Source: Marinobacter sp. MDS2
GTDB lineage: Bacteria; Pseudomonadota; Gammaproteobacteria; Pseudomonadales; Oleiphilaceae
Assembly: GCF_030718085.1 (NCBI RefSeq)
Contig: NZ_JAVAJF010000001.1
Span: forward strand, 558,001 to 622,000
Direction of reading: 5' to 3'
Length of the DNA stretch: 64,000 nt
Of this stretch, positions 55,840 to 62,966 are shown in pieces. The notes beneath the pieces were generated by a model. The model did no database searches. It was not told the DNA's origin and was given only the letters and a program-made list of their open reading frames with translations. The translations under genes were made by a program, and so were the position numbers. The number at the start of each line of letters is the position of its first letter. The stretch's first letter is position 1.

Positions 55840-57198
55840 ATGCCAATGAAACTGAACGCCGGGCAAACGCCCGCCCCCCCGACAAACAAACTCTCAGGTG
55901 GCGGCCAGACCAATACTGGCTTGCCCTCCGTCGGTATCGACCGCACCCAGTCGGCCCAACAGCAACTGGCACAATTGAAACTGGGCAACCGGGAGTCCAC
56001 GCTCGCCAAGGTGGCGGAAGTCTTGCAGCGCAAGGGCGGGGGTAGCGAGCTCATTTTAGAGGTGAAAGGCCGCTCCCTCGCGGTTGCGGCCGGTGACCAA
56101 CCACCGGATTTAAAAGCAGGCGACTTGATTAAAATCATGCGCGCCGGAAACGAACTTCGGCTCATGGGCAAGCTAGCGGCCAGTGAAGAAGCCGGCATCG
56201 CAAAAGCACTGGCGCAACGCCTGCCCTGGCAACAAAACCTGCAAAGCGGATTGGCTCAACTGCTAAGCAGCATGAATACGGGGCTAAAAGGCTCCCTTCA
56301 ACCGGGCCAGTTACCTTCAAGCAATGCTACTCAACCACTTCCCGCGGCAGCCAAACAGGCCCTGGAAGGGCTTCTCGCTAATATGGCAAAAGCTGACGCC
56401 CTTCATCCGGGCGCGGGCAAAGCAGAGGGTAGCGCAGCTCAAGTAAAACAGTGGCTGACTGAAAGTGGCGCCTTCGCCGAATCCCGCTTGTTACAGACCG
56501 GCGGCCATCAAACGGCACCCACCGATTTTAAGCTGGCCCTAGCCAGAATCATAACAGCACTGCTCGCCAGCCAAGGGCAATCGCCGGAGGCCTTCAACCG
56601 TCTGACACCGCTGGCAAGCCAAGATTTGATGAATGCACCACTCCAATTTCCTAAGCTGGCCACCGCCAACGCATCTCAAAGCAGCAGCGAACCTGCAAGC
56701 GTCGCTCAAACATTGCGCATGCTGGCTGGAATGCTGAACCGCATCACTGTTAACCAACTCCACAGTCAAACTCTGACCGCAAGAGCCGGGGCGGAACCCG
56801 GCGCCCCCACAAGTACCTTGCTGCTAGAAATTCCCTGGCTAACCCCGCATCAAGAACCACGGACGGCGCAACTCCGGATGGAGCAATACAAGCAGGAAAA
56901 AAATTCCAAACAGCATCCGGATCGAGCGGCTGTAAGCGAATGGCGTCTGAACCTTGCCATGGATCTGGACCACGCGGGCCCCCTGCATTTCGAAGTGGCG
57001 TATCGACACCCCAGTGTCAGTGCGCATATATGGGCAACGAAGCAATCAACTCTTCGACAGGTAAACGAGGAGCTTCCGCTGCTACGCCAAAGTTTGGCAG
57101 ATCTTGGCCTTGAAGTGGCGGATTTGGAATGTCGAAGAGGCAGCCCTCAGCAGGCCGAAACCCGACTGGAACATCGACTGGTGGATACCAAGGCATGA
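55840..57198 (+). CDS. FliK-like flagellar hook-length control protein
   Basis: A roughly 450-residue protein with a Gln/Ala/Leu-rich N-terminal two thirds. The C-terminal domain (about 315-420) is of FliK type: LLLEIPWLT, WRLNLAMDLDHAGPLHFEVAYRHPSVSAHIWA, LRQVNEELPLLRQSLADLGLEVADLECRRG. FliK measures hook length and switches export specificity through FlhB. Here it is followed by a stand-alone FlhB-C-like gene (ATGA overlap). This is probably a paralogue of the main FliK, encoded elsewhere. The start is uncertain: no good Shine-Dalgarno precedes the ATG at 55840 or 55846. A GTG at 55786 would lie upstream of the candidate TATAAC -10. Confidence 0.75.
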   Translation: MPMKLNAGQTPAPPTNKLSGGGQTNTGLPSVGIDRTQSAQQQLAQLKLGNRESTLAKVAEVLQRKGGGSELILEVKGRSLAVAAGDQPPDLKAGDLIKIMRAGNELRLMGKLAASEEAGIAKALAQRLPWQQNLQSGLAQLLSSMNTGLKGSLQPGQLPSSNATQPLPAAAKQALEGLLANMAKADALHPGAGKAEGSAAQVKQWLTESGAFAESRLLQTGGHQTAPTDFKLALARIITALLASQGQSPEAFNRLTPLASQDLMNAPLQFPKLATANASQSSSEPASVAQTLRMLAGMLNRITVNQLHSQTLTARAGAEPGAPTSTLLLEIPWLTPHQEPRTAQLRMEQYKQEKNSKQHPDRAAVSEWRLNLAMDLDHAGPLHFEVAYRHPSVSAHIWATKQSTLRQVNEELPLLRQSLADLGLEVADLECRRGSPQQAETRLEHRLVDTKA

Positions 57199-57533
57199 GT
57201 CAGGACAAACCCTCTCAAACCCACGATGATCACACCGCTCCCGCTGCCGTCGCTTTGAAATACGATGGAAAACGCGCCCCGATTATCTCAGCAACGGGCA
57301 CATGGGAACTGGCCGAGGAAATTATCCGCATCGCTCAGGAAAACGATGTTCCTCTTTATGAAAATGCCGAGCTGGCAGGAATATTAGCGCGCTTGTCTCT
57401 GAATGAAGAAATCCCGGAAGAACTCTATCGAGTCATTGCCGAGATTTTGGCGTTTGCGTTTCACATTCGGGGCAAAACGCCAGACGACGCTCACCCCGAT
57501 GGCAGCACGCCGCCTGAAGAGCCGGAAGATTAA
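57195..57533 (+). CDS. Stand-alone FlhB C-terminal-like export switch protein
   Basis: A 112-residue soluble protein matching the FlhB/EscU/YscU cytoplasmic domain after its autocleavage point: AVALKYDGKRAPIISATG, then LAEEIIRIAQENDVPLYENAELAGILARLSLNEEIPEELYRVIAEILAFAF. The NPTH cleavage loop that precedes AVALKY in FlhB is missing (the text here is DDHTAPA), so it resembles the processed fragment. Such FlhB-like proteins are common beside fliK-like genes in pseudomonads. It overlaps the fliK-like stop by four bases and the convergent DUF2802 gene by four. Confidence 0.88.
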   Translation: MSQDKPSQTHDDHTAPAAVALKYDGKRAPIISATGTWELAEEIIRIAQENDVPLYENAELAGILARLSLNEEIPEELYRVIAEILAFAFHIRGKTPDDAHPDGSTPPEEPED

Positions 57534-57922
57534 GCGGCCTGACGCTTTTTAAGCGCCGACACAAGCTCCGCTTCTGGACGAGAGATACCGCAAGTGTTCA
57601 TCAGGTCATCTATATCTGCTCCCAGATCAACCAACCGCGCGGCTTCGTCGTAGGAGATTCGGAGAGGGTCGTTCTGGCGCATTTCATCCATGGCGTTGCG
57701 CAATTCGAACAACTGGCGCTCGCAGGCGACCAAACGCTGACCCACGCCCATACTGCCACTGGTGGTGGCATGCAGTTCTCGCCCAAGGGTATCGCACCGG
57801 TTCTTGAGGGATGCCTGAAGCGCCTGAATTTTGCGGCCGTGGAGAATGCCCTGCACAAGAACCAGAACAATCGCCACAGCGGTCAGGCACCAAGGAAGCC
57901 AGGAAGGAATGTTAAAGCTCAT
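57530..57922 (-). CDS. DUF2802 protein
   Basis: A 130-residue protein with one N-terminal helix (about 9-25), a coiled-coil-like segment (LQASLKNRCDTLGREL, VACERQLFELRNAMDEMRQ), and a C-terminal helix-turn-helix-like part (SYDEAARLVDLGADIDDLMNTCGISRPEAELVSAL). The latter looks like a small DNA-binding or adaptor fold. DUF2802 genes end the che/mot operons of Pseudomonas and relatives; their function is unknown. It follows cheW by 65 bases. Confidence 0.85.
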   Translation of the reverse strand: MSFNIPSWLPWCLTAVAIVLVLVQGILHGRKIQALQASLKNRCDTLGRELHATTSGSMGVGQRLVACERQLFELRNAMDEMRQNDPLRISYDEAARLVDLGADIDDLMNTCGISRPEAELVSALKKRQAA

Positions 57923-57987
57923 AGTGGACGTCTCCGTTATTGGTTACCACGGTAGACGTCCATCAGAAACGCTGTTGGCTTGGCCGT

Positions 57988-58476
57988 TTACAGCGCTGCG
58001 ATTTCAGCCCACTCGTGGTCTGTCAGCATCTTTTCAAATTCGACGAGAATGATCAGCTCGCCATTCTTGTTGCACACACCCTGGATGAACTTGGCACTTT
58101 CCTCGTTCCCCACGTTGGGCGCTGTTTCAATTTCGCTGGCCTTCAGGTAAATCACCTCGGCCACGGAATCCACCAGCACCCCCATCACCTGATTCTCGGA
58201 CTCCATCACCACAATGCGCGTCGCTTCGGTGACATCGGCGTCCATCAGTCCGAACCGGCGACGGGTATCGATCACCGTCACAACGTTGCCACGAAGGTTG
58301 ATGATGCCAAGCACATAATCCGGAGCTCCCGGCACCGGCGCTATTTCTGTGTACCGGAGCACTTCCTGGATTTGCATCACGTTTATGCCGTAGGTCTCAT
58401 CATCCAGGCGAAAGGTCACGTACTGGAGTACCTGATCTTCCTGGGCCTGATTGTGCTGTCCGCTCGGGGCTGCCAT
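57988..58476 (-). CDS. cheW: Chemotaxis coupling protein CheW
   Basis: A 162-residue CheW linking chemoreceptors to CheA. YVTFRLDDETYGINVMQIQEVLRY, VLGIINLRGNVVTVIDTRRRFGL and VMGVLVDSVAEVIYL are the signature segments. It may have its own sigma-54-like promoter in the 127-base gap after the CheW-domain gene, in addition to read-through from parA. Confidence 0.95.
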   Translation of the reverse strand: MAAPSGQHNQAQEDQVLQYVTFRLDDETYGINVMQIQEVLRYTEIAPVPGAPDYVLGIINLRGNVVTVIDTRRRFGLMDADVTEATRIVVMESENQVMGVLVDSVAEVIYLKASEIETAPNVGNEESAKFIQGVCNKNGELIILVEFEKMLTDHEWAEIAAL

Positions 58477-58537
58477 AACTCGTTCTCCTGCTCGGCTGCC
58501 CTGCGGGCAACCTGATCGTCAAAAAATCATCATCAGC

Positions 58538-58572
58538 GCCCAATACTATAGTTATGGGCATAATCCGTGCCA
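58538..58572 (-). promoter_or_regulatory. Sigma-54-like promoter and 22-base palindrome before cheW
   Basis: On the reverse strand, TGGCACGGATTATGCC (58572-58557) has GG and GC exactly ten bases apart and matches TGGCACG-N4-TTGC except for one base. Overlapping its downstream end, 58538-58559 is a near-perfect palindrome, GCCCA..ACTATAGT..TGGGC, symmetric at 18 of 22 positions. It also contains TATAGT, a possible sigma-70 -10. Confidence 0.5.
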
Positions 58573-58603
58573 GCATTGCACGGTTTCATTCGGTAACCGA
58601 GAT

Positions 58604-59275
58604 TTAACTCAAATCCAGGCGCTGCTCCCGCTCTGCGCGTACCAGTAGCTCAGACATCGCCCTCACATCAATCAACGCACACATATGATCAATGACCGTA
58701 CCGGCCAACCAAGGCCGTTGGCTTCTGGCTGTACGCCACCGCACCTGCTCGGGGTCGAGCGTGAAGGATTGACCAACGCTGTCGCACGCCAAGCCCCAAG
58801 GGCTGTCATCCAGACGAATAATAAAGCGATAGTTGTCCCGGGCGTTGTCAGGCACTCGGCCAGCCATGATCCACTGAGCGCTGTCCACCACTCGCAGGTT
58901 ATAGTCGTTGCCCGGACGAATGCCCATATACCAGTCAGGACTGCCCGGCAGCGAACGAATTTCCTCTTCAATTTTATGTATAGCACCCAGCAACACCAGG
59001 GGCACAGCCAACTGAAGCCCGGCCACTGTAAAAATCAGACACTCGAACGGTTTCTCCGACCAATCGGGTCTGGCCGCTGGCTCATTAGAGTGCGGTACCG
59101 TCTCTTCAACAACAGGCGGTTCGACTGGAACCGGCTCAGGCTCTACCGTTTGTGGATCCGGGACCACCCGCTCTTCTTGCTCTGCGGTTTCCGTCGCCGT
59201 ATGCAACAACTCGTCAAGATAACTGGCAATAGCTGCGTCTGAAGCCGTCAGCTGTGTCATTTTTTTGTCAGCCAT
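58604..59275 (-). CDS. CheW-domain protein with N-terminal extension
   Basis: A 223-residue protein. Residues 1-75 are an acidic, Pro/Val-rich linker (EPEPVPVEPPVVEE) after a short helix with IASYLDELL. The CheW domain runs from about 78 to 215 (FECLIFTVAGLQLAVPLVLLGAI, MGIRPGNDYNLRVVDSAQWI, WGLACDSVGQSFTL). The end (IDVRAMSELLVRAE) may form a helix. In Vibrio and Pseudomonas the matching protein (ParP-like) connects the ParC/ParA polar system to chemotaxis arrays. A ParP-like role is inferred from this and from the neighbouring parA, whose stop it overlaps by eight bases. Confidence 0.85.
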   Translation of the reverse strand: MADKKMTQLTASDAAIASYLDELLHTATETAEQEERVVPDPQTVEPEPVPVEPPVVEETVPHSNEPAARPDWSEKPFECLIFTVAGLQLAVPLVLLGAIHKIEEEIRSLPGSPDWYMGIRPGNDYNLRVVDSAQWIMAGRVPDNARDNYRFIIRLDDSPWGLACDSVGQSFTLDPEQVRWRTARSQRPWLAGTVIDHMCALIDVRAMSELLVRAEREQRLDLS

Positions 59276-60065
59276 GGTGCCGACCTTTCACCGCGGCCGT
59301 TTGGGCCAGCAGGTCATCAAGTAAATGGCCATAGGCTCTCACACCGTGAGTGTTGGCATCGAGGACGGACGGAAACACGCCCTTCTCACTGGCATCACGA
59401 AACTTGGTATCGACTGGCACCGCAAAACGCCAGAGGTTTTCAGGGTAGGTTTTGCGCAACAGGTTAAGGCTTTTTACCGATGCCTGTGTTCTCCGGTCAT
59501 ACATGGTCGGCACAATGGTGTAAGGCAACTCGTTTTTCTGCGAGCGCATGACCATCTGCAAGGTGTGCAGCATGCGTTCAAGCCCTTTGATCGCCAAAAA
59601 TTCCGTTTGCACCGGGATAACCAGGTGCTGCGCTGCCGCCAAGGCATTCACCATCAACACCCCCAGTGAGGGCGTGTTGTCTAGTAGCACGTAGTCAAAG
59701 TCGTCCCACAGTTGCGCTAAAGCCCGCGACATAATCAAGCCCATGCCGCCAACGCCCACCATTTTTCGCTCAAGCGTCGCCAAGGCTGTGCTCGCCGGCA
59801 ATAAGAACACACCGGGATGACTGGTATCGGCGATCAACTGTGCCGGCAAACCTTCCGGCACGCTGCCTTGATGCTGAAACAGATCAAAGACACTGTGGGC
59901 AATGGTGTCCGGGTCGTAGCCAAACCAGGCGGTGAGCGAACCGTGGGGGTCCAGGTCAACCACAAGCACACGCTTGCCTCGCTGAGCCAATAATCCGCTC
60001 AGTGAAACAACAGAGGTGGTTTTTCCCACACCACCCTTTTGATTGGCTACTGCCCAAATACGCAC
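59268..60065 (-). CDS. ParA-family ATPase (ParC/Soj-like, chemotaxis cluster)
   Basis: A 265-residue deviant-Walker ATPase. The motif KGGVGKTTS starts at Lys10, switch I is DLDPHGSLTAWFG (about 38-50), and Walker B YVLLDNTPSLGVL. In chemotaxis clusters of polar flagellates such ParA proteins (ParC of Vibrio) position the signalling array at the cell pole. No parB is present, supporting that role over chromosome partition. A FliA promoter lies about 50 bases upstream. Confidence 0.92.
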   Translation of the reverse strand: MRIWAVANQKGGVGKTTSVVSLSGLLAQRGKRVLVVDLDPHGSLTAWFGYDPDTIAHSVFDLFQHQGSVPEGLPAQLIADTSHPGVFLLPASTALATLERKMVGVGGMGLIMSRALAQLWDDFDYVLLDNTPSLGVLMVNALAAAQHLVIPVQTEFLAIKGLERMLHTLQMVMRSQKNELPYTIVPTMYDRRTQASVKSLNLLRKTYPENLWRFAVPVDTKFRDASEKGVFPSVLDANTHGVRAYGHLLDDLLAQTAAVKGRHHG

Positions 60066-60115
60066 ACGTGTTACTCCAGCTATAAGCCCGAACGTTCAAT
60101 CACGGCTCAATAATA

Positions 60116-60142
60116 ATATCGGCGGCAGCGCAGGCAACTTGA
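60116..60142 (-). promoter_or_regulatory. FliA (sigma-28) promoter before parA
   Basis: On the reverse strand TCAAGTTG (60142-60135), an 11-base spacer and GCCGATAT (60123-60116) match the flagellar consensus TAAAGTTT-N11-GCCGATAA at six and seven of eight positions with exact spacing. It would drive parA, the CheW-domain gene, cheW and DUF2802 with late flagellar genes. Confidence 0.8.
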
Positions 60143-60249
60143 AGAATGAATGTTCTGCAAGCGGCAATCGTTTGCCGTTTAGGATTATAAGAATGAGTTA
60201 ATACAGAAAGTGTGCCAGATCGGCTATACGCATGAACAACCTTTTTGCG

Positions 60250-61032
60250 CTACCGGACCACGCCGCGGATGCTCGAGTCTTTTGAAATTAACAAGATAAC
60301 CCGACGGTTCCGGCGTCGCCCTTCCTCTGTGTCGTTTCGAGCCACCGGCTGATGTTCACCATAACCAATCGCCGCCAGTCGTTCAGGCTCAATGCCCTGC
60401 ATCACCAACATTCGTGAAACCGCCGAGGCCCTCGCCGTGGAAAGCTCCCAGTTGGACGGGTAGCGCCCCGTTCGGATAGGCCGATTATCGGTAAAGCCTT
60501 CAACCTTCACCGCATTGCTCCGGTTACGAAGCACCTTGGCTACCTTTTCAATAACAGCAAACGAATCATAGTGGGGCTCCGCATCCCCGCTATTGAACAG
60601 CATGCTGTTTGGCAAGCTCAGCTCTATCCAGTGATCGCTGGTTTCCAGGCTGACCACGCCCTGATTAATCAAATCGTCAAATTCCATAGCCAGCTGATCG
60701 GCCATGGCCCGCAGAGCTTCAACCTTGCCTTGTTCACTGACGTCAGGATTACCGGGCGCATCGGTGACAACCGGTGGAATAACGTTCTCGTGTTGCTGCT
60801 CGGGCACTGCCGCCACATGCTCCCCTACCTCAATCGGCTTAATCGATCGTTGAGGCGCGTTAAATACGCCGGTAAAGGTTTCAGACAAGACTTTGTATTT
60901 ACCTTCGTTAACGGAAGATACCGAGTACATCACAACAAAAAAGGCGAACAACAAGGTGATGAAATCGGCATAGGAGATCAACCAACGCTCTTTATTATTT
61001 GTCTCTTCTTGCTGGTATCTTCGGCGACGCAT
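60250..61032 (-). CDS. motD: Flagellar stator protein MotD (MotB family)
   Basis: A 260-residue stator B subunit. One membrane helix (about 18-40) carries the ion-carrying Asp23 in SYADFITLLFAFFVVMYS. A plug/linker follows, then an OmpA-like peptidoglycan-binding domain (about 115-250) with ELSLPNSMLFNSGDAE, GFTDNRPI, NWELSTARASAVSRML and the closing GRRRNRRVILLI. MotC/MotD are the second, non-MotAB stator set of pseudomonads, often tied to surface movement. The gap to parA (185 bases) has a CGGCAA/TTGCCG hairpin near 60161-60176. Confidence 0.93.
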   Translation of the reverse strand: MRRRRYQQEETNNKERWLISYADFITLLFAFFVVMYSVSSVNEGKYKVLSETFTGVFNAPQRSIKPIEVGEHVAAVPEQQHENVIPPVVTDAPGNPDVSEQGKVEALRAMADQLAMEFDDLINQGVVSLETSDHWIELSLPNSMLFNSGDAEPHYDSFAVIEKVAKVLRNRSNAVKVEGFTDNRPIRTGRYPSNWELSTARASAVSRMLVMQGIEPERLAAIGYGEHQPVARNDTEEGRRRNRRVILLISKDSSIRGVVR

Positions 61033-61060
61033 AGGTAACCCGACTCCTGATCACTGCGGG

Positions 61061-61798
61061 TTAGAGGAAGCCCCGGAGGCGCAGTTCAATGGTTTTGGGA
61101 TTCTCGCCTTCGGCAATCGCAATGATGCCATCGATCATCATGTCTTCGTAGCGAGTGCGCTCTCTCACAATGCCGCGGAGTTTGTGGGCAATAGGGAAAA
61201 ACAGAAGGTTAGCCAGTGCCACGCCGTAGATGGTGGCGACAAAAGCCGTAGCGATGCCACTCCCGAGTGACTGAGGGTCTTCCAGATTGGTCATCACCTG
61301 TATCAGACCCATAACGGCCCCGATAATCCCAATGGTCGGCGAGTAACCGCCCATTGCTTCGTAAACTTTGGCCGACTCCGTATCCCGCTCTTCCCGGCAT
61401 TCCAGATCGACTTCCAGCGTGTTGCGAATGGTTGCAGGTTCGGCGCCATCGACCAATAACTGCAGTCCTTTCCGGGCGAACTTCTCAGGCTCTCGTTCTG
61501 CCAGCCCCTCCAACCCCAACAAACCTTGTTTGCGGGCCTTCACACTCCAGTCAACCACCTTGCCTATGCCATCTTCCAGAGAAATATACGGTGGCACAAA
61601 TACCCAGTGCACCTGGACAAAGGCTCGTTTAAGGGTTGGCCAGGATGTCTGCAAAATGGTGGCTGCCAGGGTGCCGCCTATAACAATCAGCGCTGCGGGT
61701 GTATTAAAGAGCGAACTGACCGCACCGCCTTCCAGCAAGTTGCCGCCCAAAATGGCAACAAAGGCAAGAATGATCCCAAGCAGGCTCAAGATATCCAT
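61061..61798 (-). CDS. motC: Flagellar stator protein MotC (MotA family)
   Basis: A 245-residue, four-helix stator A subunit. The opening MDILSLLGIILAFVAILGGNLLEGG and the segment GGYSPTIGIIGAVMGLIQVMTNLEDP with ATAFVATIYGVALANLLFFPIA form the channel face. The cytoplasmic loop holds the rotor-contacting charged residues. Its start shares a base with the cheB stop; motD follows after 28 bases. Confidence 0.94.
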   Translation of the reverse strand: MDILSLLGIILAFVAILGGNLLEGGAVSSLFNTPAALIVIGGTLAATILQTSWPTLKRAFVQVHWVFVPPYISLEDGIGKVVDWSVKARKQGLLGLEGLAEREPEKFARKGLQLLVDGAEPATIRNTLEVDLECREERDTESAKVYEAMGGYSPTIGIIGAVMGLIQVMTNLEDPQSLGSGIATAFVATIYGVALANLLFFPIAHKLRGIVRERTRYEDMMIDGIIAIAEGENPKTIELRLRGFL

Positions 61799-62943
61799 TA
61801 GCTTACGCCTTCAATCAGTCGCAAACCAACGTCGTTAAGGGGCAACACTTCATCAGACAGCCCGGCGGTTGCGACGGCCATAGGCATGCCATAGATCACC
61901 GACGTTTCCTCATCCTGCGACCAGACCACGGCCCCGCCTTGTTTCATCATACGGCAACCTTCGCGGCCATCGGCGCCCATGCCGGTCAGGATAATCCCCA
62001 AGGTTTTACCCGGGAAACTACGGGCCAGTGAGCCAAAGGTCACATCGACACAAGGCCTGTAATTCAACCGTTCGTCACCGGGCAAAATCCTCACCCGGCC
62101 CCTACCGCCACGATTTTCAATCATCATCTGCTTACCGCCAGGAGCAAGCAACGCCAGGCCCGGCTGCAGCAGATCCCCGTCTTCCGCCTGACGAACTTCA
62201 ATTTCACACAGTTTGTTTAAACGTTCTGCGAAGGCAGGGGTAAAGCTCGCAGGCATGTGCTGCACCAGAACGATGGGCGCGGGAAAACTGGCCGGTAATA
62301 CGCTGAGGACTTTCTGCAGAGCAACCGGCCCGCCGGTTGACGTGCCAATACCCACCACACTGTACTGGCGTGCTGGCGCTTTACTGACGCTGCGCCGGGC
62401 CGAGCTTGCCCCTGCGGTTTCATGTCGTTTGGGCTGGGGTGTAGTCCGTACCGCCGCTCGTTCAGCCTGGGGCGCAATGGCCTTGCGTTGCACTGGGGCT
62501 GCGATCGCGGGCTTCCGTGGTGTAATCGCCGCGCGAGCTCGCGGCTGGCTTTTGGCAATATCCAGCACACGGTTAATCAACACGTTTTGCAGCTGGCTGG
62601 TGTCCCGGGCAATTTCTTCAAAATTCTTAGGCAGGAAGTCTACGGCACCGGCTTCCAGTGCATCGAGTGTGACCCGGGCACCTTCATAGGTAAGCGAGGA
62701 AAACATCAAAACCGGTGTTGCCTGTTTGGCCATGATCTCACGCACCGCTGAAATGCCGTCCATCACCGGCATTTCATAGTCCATGGTGATCACGTCGGGC
62801 TTTAATTTCTGAGCAAGCTCAACGCCCTCCCGACCATTGGTTGCGGCCCCAACTACGGTGATCTGGCCCGAAGCCGTCAGGATTTCCGTCAATCTTTTAC
62901 GAAAGAAACCTGAATCATCCACGACCAGAACAGAAACTGTCAT
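61798..62943 (-). CDS. cheB: Chemotaxis response regulator methylesterase CheB
   Basis: A 381-residue two-domain protein. The receiver (1-120) has LVVDDSGFFRKRL and phosphoacceptor Asp55 in ITMDYEMPVMDG. A long Ala/Arg/Gln-rich linker (about 125-190) follows. The methylesterase domain has GIGTSTGGPVALQKVL (catalytic Ser), LVQHMPASFTPAFAERLN (His) and ILTGMGADGREG (Asp). It removes methyl groups from receptors during adaptation. It lies 23 bases after cheA. Confidence 0.96.
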   Translation of the reverse strand: MTVSVLVVDDSGFFRKRLTEILTASGQITVVGAATNGREGVELAQKLKPDVITMDYEMPVMDGISAVREIMAKQATPVLMFSSLTYEGARVTLDALEAGAVDFLPKNFEEIARDTSQLQNVLINRVLDIAKSQPRARAAITPRKPAIAAPVQRKAIAPQAERAAVRTTPQPKRHETAGASSARRSVSKAPARQYSVVGIGTSTGGPVALQKVLSVLPASFPAPIVLVQHMPASFTPAFAERLNKLCEIEVRQAEDGDLLQPGLALLAPGGKQMMIENRGGRGRVRILPGDERLNYRPCVDVTFGSLARSFPGKTLGIILTGMGADGREGCRMMKQGGAVVWSQDEETSVIYGMPMAVATAGLSDEVLPLNDVGLRLIEGVS

Positions 62944-62966
62944 GCCTTTCTCCTAAACGCCCGGAA

